Positions 1 through 11,934 are shown, counted from the first letter of the stretch. The stretch: DNA of 64,000 nt from Siphonodentalium dalli (GCA_032622095.1 CP136063.1:10829814-10893813), one strand, 5' to 3'. Notes: generated by a model not told the origin, from the sequence alone. Numbers and translations: made by a program.

Positions 1-469
1 GATGTTAGACAGAGTTGAGATTCGTGACACGATCTAGTGTAAACAGGATTATAAGTCACAGCTGACCCGTGTGAAAATTATGGGACTGCTGATAGTCTGG
101 TAAGAAAACAAAGGTGTTGTGACCTTAACATATGTCCCACAAGAAAGTCCTGAAATAATATTTTTTTAAAATGGATTCATGTTGACACTGGGAGTATCAC
201 AAGAAAGGCGCAGATATCTTTAAAAAGACACTAATATTTAATTTAACTAAATAAATAATTATATATTGGCATCTGGAATTGAATAGTTGAACATTTATTC
301 ACTGTGGTAAATTGACCCGATGAGTGCCATCGGATAGGTGTTGTTGACCTCATGTGACTTAATGGGGCACTAATAATCAAATTTAATTAAATGAAAGTGT
401 CAATGGAAGAATTTTTGTGTTACAGTCAATGGAGTGATTAGGAATGTGGAAAGTTGAAAGGCCTACATG

Positions 470-960
470 TAGTTATGCAAAGAGTAAAATCCAAGATGGC
501 TGCTGGCAGTCATGTTTTGTTTTTGCCGAATGACCCTAAAAAGACTCTGTCCCATTTACATGTCATTGTTAACATCCATGACAAATTTCATGATGATCGG
601 ACCAAAGATACAACCTGTAGCCCGTGCCAAAGGATTTAGTCATGCAAAGAGTAAAATCCAAGATGGCTGCTGGTGGCCATGTTATTTGGCCGAACTACCC
701 CAAAATAACTCGTTCCCATCTACATGTCAATATTAACATCCATGCCAAATTTCATGATGATCAGACGAACTGTACCACCTGTAGCTTGTGCTAATGGATT
801 GGATTTTGAAATCCAAGATGGCCGCTGGCATCCATGTTTTTTACCAAATGATCCCAAAATGACTCGTTCCCATCTACATGTTAATGGCAACAGCCATGAC
901 AAATTTCATAATGATCCGACCAAAGGTACGACCTGTAGCCCGTGCTAAAGGAAATTGTTG
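470..960 (+). repeat. Degenerate tandem repeat, about 155-167 bp unit
   Basis: Three diverged units share the words CCAAGATGGC (starting at 491, 658 and 813), a CATGTT stretch, a CCATCTACATG-like stretch and an AATTTCATGATGATC-like stretch. Spacing is 167 and 155 bp. A single related copy lies near 27857-27957. Short open frames run through it but are not conserved between units, so it is treated as noncoding. Confidence 0.7.
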
Positions 961-1079
961 ACGTATCATGCATATACACACGCACGCAGACACGGATCAA
1001 AGCCATGACAATAGCTCAAACTTTACAAAGTAAAGTTGAGCTAAAAAAATTCAAAAACCCAAAATGGTGGAAGGCTGTA

Positions 1080-3290
1080 CATTTTATGCCGGGGTAAATT
1101 GGCCCAGTTTGTACAAATGGATAGGTGCCATTGACACTAAAGAGGGATTTAATAATTATATTATCAGATATGAGCAATACAGAGGATTCCTCATCAGTAT
1201 AGACGATATGTAGGAACATTGGTACACCATATGATTCACCTGACCAGGGGAATAAAATGGAATAGGCACCTTTGACCTCAAATGACTTAAGCGGGACTAA
1301 TAAATTATACTAACATACTATGGAGAATTGTTGTTATCAGCTCCATGGTTTCATGGTATAGGTGTCATTGACCTAAGATTAGATGCACTAATAATTGGCA
1401 CTAAAGAGCGTTTATTAACTTCATTATCAATTAAAAGATAGTGTTCGAGAAAACTTTTTCTGGAGATTAATTTTCTTCAATTTTTTGTGTAATTTTTTTA
1501 ACACTTTGTTCAATCTAGTATATATAATGTTAATATGAGAAAAGGAGAGCATATGGATTTCAATTATTTAATTTTGCTCTTGCTTTTAAAATACTTTACC
1601 AGAATATGTAGAATTTGGCACATTCCCAGTTTCTTTCTTTAAGTTGACAATAAACGCTCTTTTATTTGTAAATATTAGTGCCCCTTTAAGTCATCTGAGG
1701 TCAATATCAACTATCCCATGACACTCCCTATGTCAATTTATCTCTGTGTTCACAAATTATCCCACATATCTTCTGAGCTAATAACAAGCGCTCTTCATTG
1801 ATCATCTACATGTATGGGTTTTTTTACTAAGAAAAAAAACGCATTTAGTCCCTATAGTATAAATGCAAAAATAAATATCAGAAATTTTCGACTTATAGTT
1901 AGTTTGAAATATACCAGGTATGAAATTCCCAACTGTTAAAAAAATTGGGTTGTGGTATCTAGTGGATAAACACCACCCCTATCACCAATTCACCACATCG
2001 TTTACTTATAAAAGGGTTAATTCCAATGGAGTATTAAGTACTATTTACTGAAAATGAACAAGTCATTCACATTATTTACCTTAAAATTCAGTCTAGTTTT
2101 GACACCAGTGAAACATATACATGTATGTACAAAATAACAATTTGCCATTTAAATTTGCTATTATATTCCCAATATTGAGCCAATATGGTCATTTATAATT
2201 AACCATTCCATGATTGGGGCTTCTTGAAATTTTGTGAAAAACCCTGTGCCAATGCATTCTCTTACATATATAAAGATCCTGTGCCAGTGCGTTCTCTTAT
2301 ATATGAGTCTCCCATAGGGATCCTTACATATATGAGAGCATACCTTGACCTAACAATATTTACCTCAAACTTGTAAACAAGTGCATTCTCCCTATGGGAG
2401 ACACATATATAAGAGAATACACTGGCACAGGATCTTTAATGCTGCAAGCGGGTTAATATAATTTATCTTGGTAAAATATGGACAAAACTGATTATAAGTC
2501 TTCAACAAAGATGCCTTCTGATATTCTCTGTATCAAGATTGGCTGGTACCGGTGTACACGTACCACGTCATCTGCCCCTGGTTATATTTCCCAACTCTGT
2601 GTTGGAAAAAAAATCACATACACAAATATTTTATATATATTTTGGCTAGAGGAGTTGATGAAAATTGGTACACATGGGCAAATTGAGTGTCATAGGATAA
2701 GTGGCATTGACCTCAGACAACTTAAAGGGGCACCAATAAATAATTTTAATTAAATAATTAATGACAAACCCAAACTAGTTGGACCCTGGTCACTTGAAAT
2801 TGGTACGGTATGTAGGGATAAATTGATCCAGGATTACCATTGGATAGGTGCCCTACTAGTAAAGGCAAACTTTAAAATGATATTATCATATGTGATGAAC
2901 AATAAAGAGCGTTCGTTATCAGCTTTGATGATATGTATGAAAATTGGTACACAGGGGGTCACCTGACCATGGGCTAGGCGCTTTCACCTCAGGTGACTTA
3001 AAGGGGAACTAATTATCTTAACATATATGACCAATGAAGAGCATTTATTATCAGCTCAGACAATGTGTGGGTAATTTGACATGGGGAGTGTCATGGGATA
3101 AGTGCCATTAACATCAGATGACTTAAAAACGCACAAATATAATTTATAGCAATAAAGAGAATCTGTTATCACCTTATAAGATAGTGGTAACTTTGTTTAT
3201 TGTCAAGCAATGTGTGATGTTTACCTCATGTGATAATTAATTGAAATGACTTGAAGGGGCCCTAATAAATTACTCATTCTTTACCCGGTG
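1080..3290. repeat. Array of degenerate dispersed repeat copies
   Basis: Repeated, badly worn copies carry the same word order: a GGATAGGTG(C)CATTGACCTC stretch, then GACTTAAAGGGGCACTAATAA, then AAAGAGCGTTTATTATCAGCTC-like text. Copies lie near 1085-1160, 1235-1310, 1350-1420, 2650-2760, 2800-2880, 2910-3020, 3040-3130 and 3200-3290, with another near 290-390. A copy near 1640-1760 is inverted. No gene is visible in this stretch. Confidence 0.6.
2272..2438. repeat. Foldback (inverted repeat), about 48-bp arms
   Basis: The left arm (about 2272-2320) contains AAGATCCTGTGCCAGTGCG and CTCCCATAGGGA. The right arm (about 2388-2438) is its reverse complement with a few changes. A spacer of about 67 bp separates them. 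A partial extra copy of the left arm sits just before it at 2249-2272. The size fits a small nonautonomous foldback element. Confidence 0.7.
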
Positions 3291-3299
3291 CAACGCTTA

Positions 3300-4546
3300 A
3301 ATCATTTTATCTGATGCATATATAGTTGGAATATATATCTACTCCTTGTGTATTTATTTGTCTAATTAATCCTTGCTACATGATATAAGCAAACAATTAC
3401 CAGGTTCAAGTTAGAGCCTGAACAGTGAAATGCTTCAAATTAAAGTACAGAAGAAATTGTAAATTTGTTTCCCAAAATTGTTTTACTTTTACTGTAGTAA
3501 TTTTAGTATAAAAACATATCTGGTTACTGGTTAGTGTGTTGGGACTCTCAATATACATGTTTAAACCTTCTCTTTTTAATTTATATATGTAATATGTATG
3601 CTTCGTGTAGGTCTCCAAGGTTATGCTGGATTGATTTTATGGGGTGGCAGTCAAAGAAGAAATTATTCATTTATATGGATATCTACTACATCATATCATA
3701 TAACATGTAGTACATGATTTATTCAACAATTGAAGAATTTGGTCAGTCTGATGTTTCATTTTGACAGTCCGTGGTGACGGTCATTCTCAACAGTGGAACT
3801 CGTATTTGTTGAAGCTGAGTGAATGGTGTTGCATCTTTTCCAATGATGAAATAGAACTGAAAATCACTGGATTTATTCACCAGGCAGTAGTTGTAGTATA
3901 CTAGTAACTGTAAATAAACTATTGAGTCTTTTGGCACTTGTACACCCATAATTCCATTGCAATTGAATATGTACTCCAGCTTGACTTAAGACCAATTCAG
4001 TCCAAAACTTATTTATAATAGTATTGTCAAATTCCACAGTGTAGTTGGTACATTTTGATTATGTTGGCGTTGCTATACACACTGTTGTCAGTGTTGAGAC
4101 TTGAGTGTTGTTGTTGTGTTCCAGTAGTCACTTGCATTTGAAAACATTAGTAGATCACTTGTGAACACTGTGGTTTTCTTCTTGTGAGAATGTTCGCTGA
4201 TGTACAAGGTTGCTCAATTTCTCTCGTTGAGACCCGAGTGTTGCCGCTAACAAAATTCAATCAAAAATGTCAACAACAATGTGAATGTCAATATCACGAT
4301 TCACGGTCATTGTCACTCGAACTTCGATTCAAATCGAATTTTTAACCAGTTCATCAGCCAATAGTCGTTGAATTCATATGGAAGGATGTAACGTTCCCAC
4401 TCAATACCACATTCAATTTCGGTAAACTCTGATAATCGTATTCAAATACGTGTTCTAATCAATTAAGTTTGAATTCAGCAAGATGAAAAACTTTGTTTGC
4501 TTCAACAAATGAACCTTCCTTAACCGGCCGGTAACAACTGCCAACC
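3300..4546. other. Spacer without recognisable gene
   Basis: AT-rich sequence. I find no long open frame, RNA gene or clear repeat. Short open frames on the minus strand (about 3406-3618 and 3743-3949) have no recognisable motifs. Confidence 0.5.
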
Positions 4547-5541
4547 CTCATCCGAATGGTCGGTTCTAAAAATAGTAACATAAACGGGCCCGATTTAATA
4601 TTCGAAATAAAATCAATATTAATTGATAGAAGCTTTTCCGGACATAGGTCTTCAGTTCATATCTATTATTTTATACCCACGCAACTATTTTAAATTTGTT
4701 ATTTAAAGAGATAATCCACCTTTAACGTTTAGTTGTGACAAAATTGTACAATAAAATTTCTGGTCTCTGTTAACAGTAACCACTATTTACAAGGTGGATT
4801 ATCTCTTTGTAAACATGTATTATATAGTTACCGGGGTATAAAATATTAGATTTGAATCGAAGACTCCTGTCCGGAAATGCTTCTATCGATTAATATTAAT
4901 TTTATTTCGAATATTTTCTGGTCTAAAAAGGTGTGTTTGTTCAGCTAACGAACAATAGTGGTTACTTTTAACAGAGACCAGAAATTATATTGTGCAATTT
5001 TGTCACAAATAAACGTTAATTATACTCATTATCGCCTATATCTGTGGAACAAAACAATACAAACAACCAATCTGTGACATTTGACATTCGTTGCGTAGCC
5101 GTAGGAACAGCCCAGTGCTCCATATCGCAATACGGTCTCATCCGAATGGTCGGTTCTAAAAATAGTAACATAAACGGGCCCGATTTAATATTCGAAATAA
5201 AATCAATATTAATTGATAGAAGCTTTTCCGGACATAGGTCTTCAGTTCATATCTATTATTTTATACCCACGCAACTATTTAAAATTTGTTATTTGAAGAG
5301 ATAATCCATCTTTAACGTTTAGTTGTGACAAAATTGTACAATAAAATTTCTGGTCTCTGTTAACAGTAACCACTATTGTTCGTTAGCTGAACAAACACAC
5401 CTTTCTAGACCAGAAAATATTCGAAATAAAATTAATATTAATCGATAGAAGCATTTCCGGACAGGAGTCTTCGATTCAAATCTAATATTTTATACCCCGG
5501 TAACTATATAATACATGTTTACAAAGAGATAATCCACCTTT
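4547..5541. mobile_element. Cluster of TTAA-flanked MITEs (family 1), nested and inverted
   Basis: A near-complete plus-orientation copy spans about 4787-5307, running from AGGTGGATTATCTCTTT to AAAGAGATAATCCATCT followed by TTAA. Before it lies a right-half fragment (4547-4783). After it (5310-5541) comes the reverse complement of its own left half, ending in CCACCTTTAA. The region therefore holds a duplicated block (4547-4783 matches 5127-5377) and a large inverted repeat. Left and right ends of the element are themselves long imperfect inverted repeats of about 125 bp. TTAA flanks are typical of piggyBac-type transposons; no transposase is present. Confidence 0.75.
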
Positions 5542-5544
5542 AAG

Positions 5545-5751
5545 GACAAATAATTTCGCTGAAACACAAATAATTATTAAAAGTGAATTTGGCCTCCCAT
5601 ATTTTTCAATTTAGATTTAATATACTTTTCCAAAATATACAATTATTGGGAAAATTATTGTATATTATTTGAGTGATTATTTATACATAATACATGTAGA
5701 ACAAACTCGCATGGACCAGCAGAGTCTGAAATAAGGGTATAATTAATAAAA
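5545..5751 (-). other. Conserved 3' flank of zinc-finger gene A
   Basis: This stretch, just downstream of the gene A stop on the minus strand, is repeated with small changes downstream of genes B (about 13060-13357) and C (about 20390-20662), and in part downstream of D (about 32940-33030). Shared words include CAAATAATTATTAAAAGTGA and ACTGATTATTTATACATAAT-like text. It probably contains the 3' untranslated region and shows that whole gene blocks were duplicated. Confidence 0.6.
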
Positions 5752-6822
5752 TTATTTCTCATATACATCACATTGATGTGGTCCATCTCCTGTGTGGATT
5801 GTATTTATATGCGACTTCAGGTGACTAAGCTGCTTAAATGATTTCTCGCACAAATTACACGGATACGGTCGATCGCCAGTGTGGAGTCTCTTATGCACCG
5901 TCAGGTTACTCAAATTACTAAATAATTTATCGCACACATCACATTGATACGGGCGATCTCCCGTGTGGATTCTCTTATGCCCAACCAGATGGATCAGTTG
6001 ATTAAATGATTTCTCGCACAAATTACACGGATACGGTCGATCGCCAGTGTGGAGTCTCTTATGCACCGTCAGGTTACTCAAATTAGCAAACAATTTATTG
6101 CACACATCACATTGATACGGGCGATCCCCAGTGTGGATCCTCGTGTGTGTCGTCAGGTTTTTCAACTGAGTAAATGATTTGCCGCAAACATCACATTGAT
6201 ACGGGCGATCCCCTGTGTGGATTCTCTTATGTTTCGTCAGGTTACTCAACTGAGTAAATGCTTTTTCACACACATCACATTGATATGGTCGATCACCCGT
6301 GTGTACCGTCTTGTGTTTCGTTAGCTCACTCAACTCAGAATATGTTTTCTCACACACATCACATTGAAATGGACGATCCCCCGTGTGGATCCTCTGATGT
6401 GTAGTCAAGTGACTCATGCGACTAAATGATTTCCAGCACATTTCACACTGATACGTACGATCGCCAGTGTGGAGTCTCTTATGCACCGTCAGGTTACTCA
6501 AATTACTAAATAATTTATTGCACACATCACATTGATATGGTCGATCTCCCGTGTGGACCCTCTTATGTTTCGTTAGGTCACTCAACTGAGTACATGATTT
6601 CTCACACAAATCACATTCATATGGACGATCGCCAGTGTGGAGTCTCTTATGTACCGTCAGGTTGCCCGACTTAGTAAATAATTTATCGCACACATCGCAT
6701 TGATATGGGCGATCGCCTGTATGGAGTCTCTTGTGTACTGTCAGGTTGCTGGACTTAGTAAATTCTTTATCGCACACATCACATCGATATGGGCGATCGC
6801 CTGCATGGAACATCTTATCCAT
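5752..6822 (-). CDS. C2H2 poly-zinc-finger protein A (12 fingers, N-terminus eroded)
   Basis: The open frame of 356 residues is almost entirely C2H2 zinc fingers (C-X2-C-X12-H-X3-H) joined by H-T-G-D-R-P linkers, the form found in nuclear DNA-binding proteins. I count 12 fingers; finger 3 has Cys where the core Phe normally sits, and the last has H-X4-H. The frame ends in a cut-short finger (C-D-V-Y-E-K), also seen in C and D. Helix types repeat: N-L-S-N-L-T-V-H occurs three times and Q-L-x-x-L-x-x-H several times, pointing to internal finger duplication. No KRAB, BTB, SCAN or ZAD domain is visible. The first Met here (in M-D-K-M-F-H) is internal relative to paralog D: the sequence upstream still encodes worn fingers and an N-terminal tail in shifted frames. 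It may be a shortened gene or a decaying pseudogene. The DNA target is unknown. Confidence 0.7.
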   Translation of the reverse strand: MDKMFHAGDRPYRCDVCDKEFTKSSNLTVHKRLHTGDRPYQCDVCDKLFTKSGNLTVHKRLHTGDRPYECDLCEKSCTQLSDLTKHKRVHTGDRPYQCDVCNKLFSNLSNLTVHKRLHTGDRTYQCEMCWKSFSRMSHLTTHQRIHTGDRPFQCDVCEKTYSELSELTKHKTVHTGDRPYQCDVCEKAFTQLSNLTKHKRIHTGDRPYQCDVCGKSFTQLKNLTTHTRIHTGDRPYQCDVCNKLFANLSNLTVHKRLHTGDRPYPCNLCEKSFNQLIHLVGHKRIHTGDRPYQCDVCDKLFSNLSNLTVHKRLHTGDRPYPCNLCEKSFKQLSHLKSHINTIHTGDGPHQCDVYEK

Positions 6823-7182
6823 CGCCAGTCAGGGTATTCCAGAGCTATAGGAATGAACAACTGCACGGATACGGACGATAACCCGTGTGAATCCTCTTAC
6901 ACTTCGTTGAGTAAATGATTTATCGCACACACCACATTGGTAATTTGGAATGGGCGTTCACCCGCGTAGACTCTCTTATGCATCAGCATATTTCCGGATG
7001 TGGTGCATGATTTCAAGCATATATTGCATTGATTCTATAGGAACGAACAACTGAGCTTGTGTTTCGTACCGGTACCTATGTACAGTCGGGAATCCTGGCG
7101 TGTTTGAGACGTATTTATCAGTTTATTGCCTGTGTTTCTCCTCTCCCGTCTTGATTGTTAATGGTTCCACCGAGCATTACAC
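6823..7182 (-). pseudogene. Eroded N-terminal region of zinc-finger gene A
   Basis: Read on the minus strand, 7035-6880 resembles D's first finger (I-C-L-K-S-C-T-T-S-G-N motif) but then goes out of frame. About 7182-7130 aligns with D's N-terminus. Where D has ATG-TAC, A has GTG-TAA, so both the start codon and the reading frame are lost. This supports the view that A once began about 360 bp further upstream. Confidence 0.65.
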
Positions 7183-7292
7183 AGTTTCATCGATCGACAG
7201 TTAAGTTTATCGAAAAGAAGACACCGTTAAGTTTTCACAAAACCCTGGGGACATCTGTGCGTACGGTAACAAAATATTTAGGTCCCTGAATT

Positions 7293-7352
7293 GGCGTTTC
7301 AAAAAGTGGTTGAAAACAGTGGATGACGGAATAGAACAATGTTACCTGACAT
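7293..7352 (-). promoter_or_regulatory. Conserved upstream block of zinc-finger gene A
   Basis: On the minus strand this reads GACTATGTCA, then a 9-base gap, GTTCTATTC, a gap of about 18-20 bases, and AACCACTTTTTGAAACG. The same block, in the same orientation to the gene, lies upstream of B, C, D and the divergent gene E. The position fits a promoter or 5' leader; its function is inferred. Confidence 0.55.
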
Positions 7353-7374
7353 AGTCTATTCATTATCAATGGAC

Positions 7375-7770
7375 ATCTACATCTACTTGATACTCCATCG
7401 CCCTCAATGTGATGAGGATTATGTGGAGGTCCAGGTGCTACCACGGCCGCGTAACTTTATAACCATGTGGTGACTCCAGTAGCGTTCTTTAACGTGCACA
7501 CACCGAGGCGTGTACACGGGTCAGCCATTAATGTCCGCGCCCGATCGGACAGCGTACTGCACCCACGACAACATACCTGGACAAGTGTTGTAATGGGGGG
7601 AAGTCGGCATTTTGCATTCGGATCTTGATTCAGTGATCTCGAATGAGACTTTTCAGCCTGACAAACTTGGTATCTGACCGAGTTCTGATTTTTGCCAGAA
7701 TACCCTGACCAGGTTGCGATCCCCGGTCCGATAGCACGAGAGACCAGTACGCTACCTCTCGGCTACCGAC
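7375..7770 (-). mobile_element. SINE with tRNA-like head, inserted upstream of gene A
   Basis: On the minus strand the element begins GTCGGTAGCCGAGAGG, which resembles the A box of Leu/Ser-type tRNAs (TGGCCGAGNGGT form). About 45 bases later comes GGGGATCGCAACC, one mismatch from the B box (GWTCRANNC). A body follows with GTGTGCACGTTAAAGAAC, a word I associate with mollusc tRNA-SINE bodies, and a short GTAGAT-repeat tail. Paralogs B (14870-14890) and C (22312-22332) show the uninterrupted site: AATGGAC runs straight into GCCGGGAATGGG. In A the same two halves are separated by this element of about 396 bp. A short GAC may be the only target duplication left. Confidence 0.8.
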
Positions 7771-7804
7771 GCTGGAAATGGGAATTGTGTGACATCGAAG
7801 ACGA

Positions 7805-7925
7805 AGTTAGCACATTACCCTTATTATACAGGCAATTACTCAAGGTTACACGTTATTATACAGGTAAGTACTCAATGTTATACGTTACTATACAGGTAAT
7901 TACTCAAGGTTACACGTTTCTTGTA
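7805..7925 (+). repeat. Short tandem repeat, about 36-bp unit, 2.5-3 copies
   Basis: The unit TTATACAGGTAATTACTCAA plus GGTTACACG recurs three times with small changes. It lies where paralogs B and C have only one such stretch, so it grew after the copies split. Confidence 0.6.
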
Positions 7926-8167
7926 GAAAGAACATTTGGCCATATCGGCGCGACCAGTAAGATCCAGCCAAGAATAGTCGAGCCGGCTGTTGGCTTATAA
8001 ATTCGGGTATGGGGGCAGATGTAATCCCTTCGTCAGAATAATGCTGAAATAGATTTGGGGTGTAAGTATACTCGTAACGAGTATAGAAGTGTTATATTTA
8101 GAATTTATTATTTATTAATTTAATTGTATTATCTTCATAATCTTGATGTTACCCATGCAGAATACAG

Positions 8168-8262
8168 GAGAAGTCGGCCCGCTACGAAGTCGGCCCCGCT
8201 ACGAAGTCGGCCCAAAACAAAGTCGGCCCTGGATAAGTCGGCCCCGTACGAAGTCGGCCCAG
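8168..8262 (+). repeat. Minisatellite with ACGAAGTCGGCCC unit
   Basis: Six or so imperfect copies of a 13-20 bp unit centred on GAAGTCGGCCC. Flanking sequence holds no gene. Confidence 0.75.
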
Positions 8263-8438
8263 CTATTACCATTAGTTAGTGACATGTTTACTCAATTGAG
8301 TAACATTATACCAGGTGTCACGGAAACCTCGTTTAACACTATATGACTTAATGTGTATCTTTATCGCTGACTGCTTCCGTGTGGAAATCCCTCTGGCGCG
8401 ACGCCCATTATAATTATGACAGGACATTGTTTATTTAG

Positions 8439-8585
8439 AGGTTATTACTTGGTTTGATTGATATCGGCCGAGATATCAGCCAGAGGTAACTTCATATCAG
8501 CCTGAGACCGAAGGTCGAAGGCTGATGTGAAGTTACCGAGGGCTGATATCTCGGCCGATATCAATCAAACCAAGTAATAACCTTC
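8439..8585. repeat. Long palindrome (foldback element)
   Basis: The left arm (8439-8505) includes GGTTATTACTTGGTTTGATT and ATATCGGCCGAGATATCAGCC. The right arm (8517-8585) is its reverse complement with few mismatches, around a loop of about 11 bp. The core words GATATCAGCC recur in the tandem repeat at 8978-9045. A 13-bp inverted pair (8585-8597 with 9067-9079) encloses the following 0.5 kb. Confidence 0.75.
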
Positions 8586-8977
8586 TTATTAATTAGATGG
8601 CCCGGGCCATTATAAGATCAATTAGGATGTCGTACGTTCGCGTAGGTGCTGCTTAAAAAAGAATAAATCAGATTACACAGAAAAGTACCTTTATATACCA
8701 ATTATATGCGACGTTATAACAACTTTTATAATAACTTTCCTCTTGATATGGTTACTCTTCGTGTCCGTTCTTCGTGGATTGTCGGGAAACACATCGATTT
8801 CAAAGGTCATCAGAGCTTCGTCGTCGCTCAAAATTAGAAAAGCCGCTTCTATTTCGTCCATTATGTAAGAGCGTTAACGTTTTGAGCTGGCAGCGCGTCG
8901 GTTAAATGAAATCACGTTTCGGTGTAAACAACGTTGCTCATCGTGGCGTCATACGGGCGACAACTCCTGCGAAACCG

Positions 8978-9045
8978 ATATCAGCCGGGTTTGAGGTGAT
9001 ATCAGCCGAGTTTGAGGTGATATCAGCCGAGTTTGATAATAGGCC
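8978..9045 (+). repeat. 21-bp tandem repeat, three copies
   Basis: Three copies of GATATCAGCCGAGTTTGAGG with minor changes. The unit shares GATATCAGCC with the palindrome 400 bp upstream. Confidence 0.7.
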
Positions 9046-9079
9046 GATCTCGGCGAAAACTCGATATCTAATTAATAAG

Positions 9080-9925
9080 CCTATATATTAATTGGCTAAC
9101 TAAGTGCGAAGGTTCGTATCTGGTCAAATACCTTGTGTCGTATATGTGGCTATTTTTTCCGGTACATCGTCATCATGATCCATCAGCAGTCGGACCTCCA
9201 GAGAGCTTGGATTGCCACCTCTCAGGATGAACTCGCCACCGCTAATCCCAATTAGTGTCACCAATATGCTGGACGCCATGCATGTCACGCCTTGTCTGAG
9301 CTGGTCAATCCACGCTCACAAAGGCGGATACCAGTTAATTCTGGATTTCCAGTCCGGCCCGGGACTGGACCGGAAAATACCAGATCAGCACGGAAACCTT
9401 GACCAAAGATGAAGATCTTACGTGCGGAGGAAGTAACATATGAGTTTATTGATGGTGGTTCGCAAAAATCTGGGAACATATTAGTAAACCTGGAATTTCG
9501 ACACAAATACGAGTAAAAAAAGAAGCCCATGATTCAGCAAAAAACGATATCTTCCGACATGCAGCCACAATTGTCGATGATGTTATCTTGTCTCACTCTC
9601 AGTCTGAACAACCTCCATATGTCCCAGATAGCAGACCAAATCCAAATAATCTGACACGAAGTTCCAATTACCAGCGAAAGAACCGAAGATGGATCAACTA
9701 GATTTTGATATTGCTGAATATTTCATACCCAAACATGGTCACATAAAATGGAATGTTACGAGGTGATATAATCCCTTTTGTGGCGAAATGTCGGTCTCAT
9801 ATGCGTAATGTATACATCGCGGCCATAGACTATATAAACATCTTTTTGTGCCACAGGCATTAACAAGCAGTAAAATAATAATGGGGCCGACTTCTCTTGA
9901 ACAATCTTTAATTAGACTGGATGTT
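9080..9925. other. Spacer without recognisable gene
   Basis: Short open frames overlap on both strands around 9212-9530, but I recognise no domain and see no clear repeats. Confidence 0.5.
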
Positions 9926-10106
9926 TCCCATGCATAACACTAGCCTGGATGTTACACACTCATACCACCTAGTCTGAGACTAGCCTGGATGTTACCCACT
10001 CATACCACCTAGCCTGGATGTTACACACTCATACCACCTAGCCTGGATGTTACACTCATACCACCTAGTCTGAGTCTAGCCTGGATGTTACCCATTCATT
10101 CCACCT
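9926..10106 (+). repeat. 29-31 bp tandem repeat
   Basis: Five or so copies of a unit containing GCCTGGATGTTACACACTCA followed by TACCACCTA, two of them with an extra GTCTGAGACTA-like piece. Confidence 0.75.
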
Positions 10107-10364
10107 GCCCGAAACACTGAAAACATCTTTAACCCGTTATATACTAAATGTATTCTTCCCACCAGTTATAAATGTATATATTGGAATTGCCTATTATTTT
10201 ATGGATGGGTGTTCAAAACAAGCAGACTGCAGACAGGAGAAAAGATGATATAAATCTAATGGATTCCGTTTAATTGGATGACAGAACATGAAACATGATA
10301 CACTGGTCTATGCTGTGGATTGTTGGGTATATTCCCACAACATGAAAATCAAAATACATTAAAG

Positions 10365-11325
10365 CCCTTGTTAATCACGTATCATATTAAAGCCCCTGGT
10401 CGATAACGTGTCATTTTAAAGCCACTGGTCGATCATGTGTCATATTAAAATCCCTGGTCGATAACGTGTCATATTAAAGCTACTGGTCGGTCATGTGTCA
10501 TTAAAATCGCTGGTCGGTCACCAATCATATTAGAACGTATGGTCGGTCACGTGTCATGTTAAAGCCCTGGTCGTTAATGTACCATATTAAAGTCCATGGT
10601 CGTCATGTATAATATTAAAGTCAATAATCGGTCACGTATCATTAGAGCCCAGGGTCGTTCGCGCATAATAAAGAGAGGTTGGTCACTTATCATATTAAAG
10701 CCCCTCGTCGATCACGTTTCATATTTAAGCCCATTGTAGATCACGTGCCATGGTCCGTCACGTATCATATTTAAGCCACTGGTCGGTCACATATCATATT
10801 AAAGTTCCTGATGGGTCACGTATCATATTAAAGTCCCTGGTCGGTCATGTATCATAGGTAAGCCACTGATCGGTCACGTATAATATTTAAGCCACTGGTG
10901 GGTCACATATATTAAAGATACTCTTCGGTCACGTATCATTGGAGTCCCTGGTCGGTCACGTATCATTAACGATCCTGGTATGTCGCGTATTATATTAAAG
11001 ACCCCGGTCGGCCCTTATAGCACATGGTCGGTCGCGTACCATTAAAGTACATGGTCGGTCACTTATCATATTAAAGCCCCTGGTCGGTCACTTATCATAT
11101 TAAAGCCCCTGGTCGGTACTGTATCATTAACGTACATGGTCGGTCACTTATCATATTAAAGCCCCTGGTCGGTCACTTATCATATTAAAGCCCCTGGTCG
11201 GTACTGTATCATTAACGTACATGGTCGGTCACTTATCATATTAAAGCCCCTGGTCGGTCACTTATCATATCAAAGCCCCTGGTAGGTACTGTACCATTAA
11301 CGTCCATAGTCGGTCACGTAGGCTC
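10365..11325 (+). repeat. 29-bp minisatellite array
   Basis: More than 30 imperfect copies of a unit reading GGTCGGTCACGTATCAT then ATTAAAGCCCCT. At 11047-11300 three near-identical 85-bp higher-order units (29+29+27) are visible, starting near 11047, 11132 and 11217. The same minisatellite recurs at 18335-18500. Confidence 0.85.
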
Positions 11326-11934
11326 ATGTCTGTCTTAAAACAAAATATACAATTTTAAAGGATTACCTTATTACCCACAGAGTATGAGATCAAATAAAGA
11401 AATTCCTTGAAGACTGCCAACTCATGAGTTTTGGCCACACTGGATCGTCAACTGAAATTCTTAGTAAACCGCTGATAGTACGGGATAATAAGTAATACCT
11501 TACTGATTAGCCACTACTTATATTGAAGAACAAGTCTGTAAGGCAAAACATATATCCAAACATTATTTAATTTGAACAATTTTAGTGGATCGACTGTTCC
11601 GCTGAAAACAGCGTACAACTTCAGACTATTTATATTACCAACTGTTATTTCATACCCTTCGCTTATATACGGCCGATCCCATGTATGGCATCTCTAATGT
11701 GCCTTTAAATAACTCACATTGACTCACTACTCTTACATTTTTAACCACCGAACATACACTAGTAGATTATATATTAGCACTCGCAAATCGTACCAAACAT
11801 TCATAATGTAGCCACATTGTTTTAAACACAAAATTCCACAACCTGTAAGACAAGGTGATTTACGGCCCGCCATGTGACGCACTCTCAGCCAATCAGAAGA
11901 GATGAAATGTGATGAAGGATAATAAAGTTAGTTA
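11326..11934. other. Spacer without recognisable gene
   Basis: AT-rich, with no long open frame and no clear repeats. Confidence 0.4.

Noticed and set aside
5044-5304. 86-codon frame shared by several family-1 MITE copies
   Set aside because: Begins at GTG, overlaps the terminal inverted repeat, lacks any motif, and is shared only because copies are recent. Also seen at 16593-16853, 19234-19494 and 41120-41350.
7692-8000. 102-codon plus-strand frame
   Set aside because: Starts inside the SINE head and runs into a short tandem repeat; no motif.
9212-9530. Possible old coding remnant (overlapping frames on both strands)
   Set aside because: I could not match it to any domain or conserved motif, and no similar copy exists in the window.
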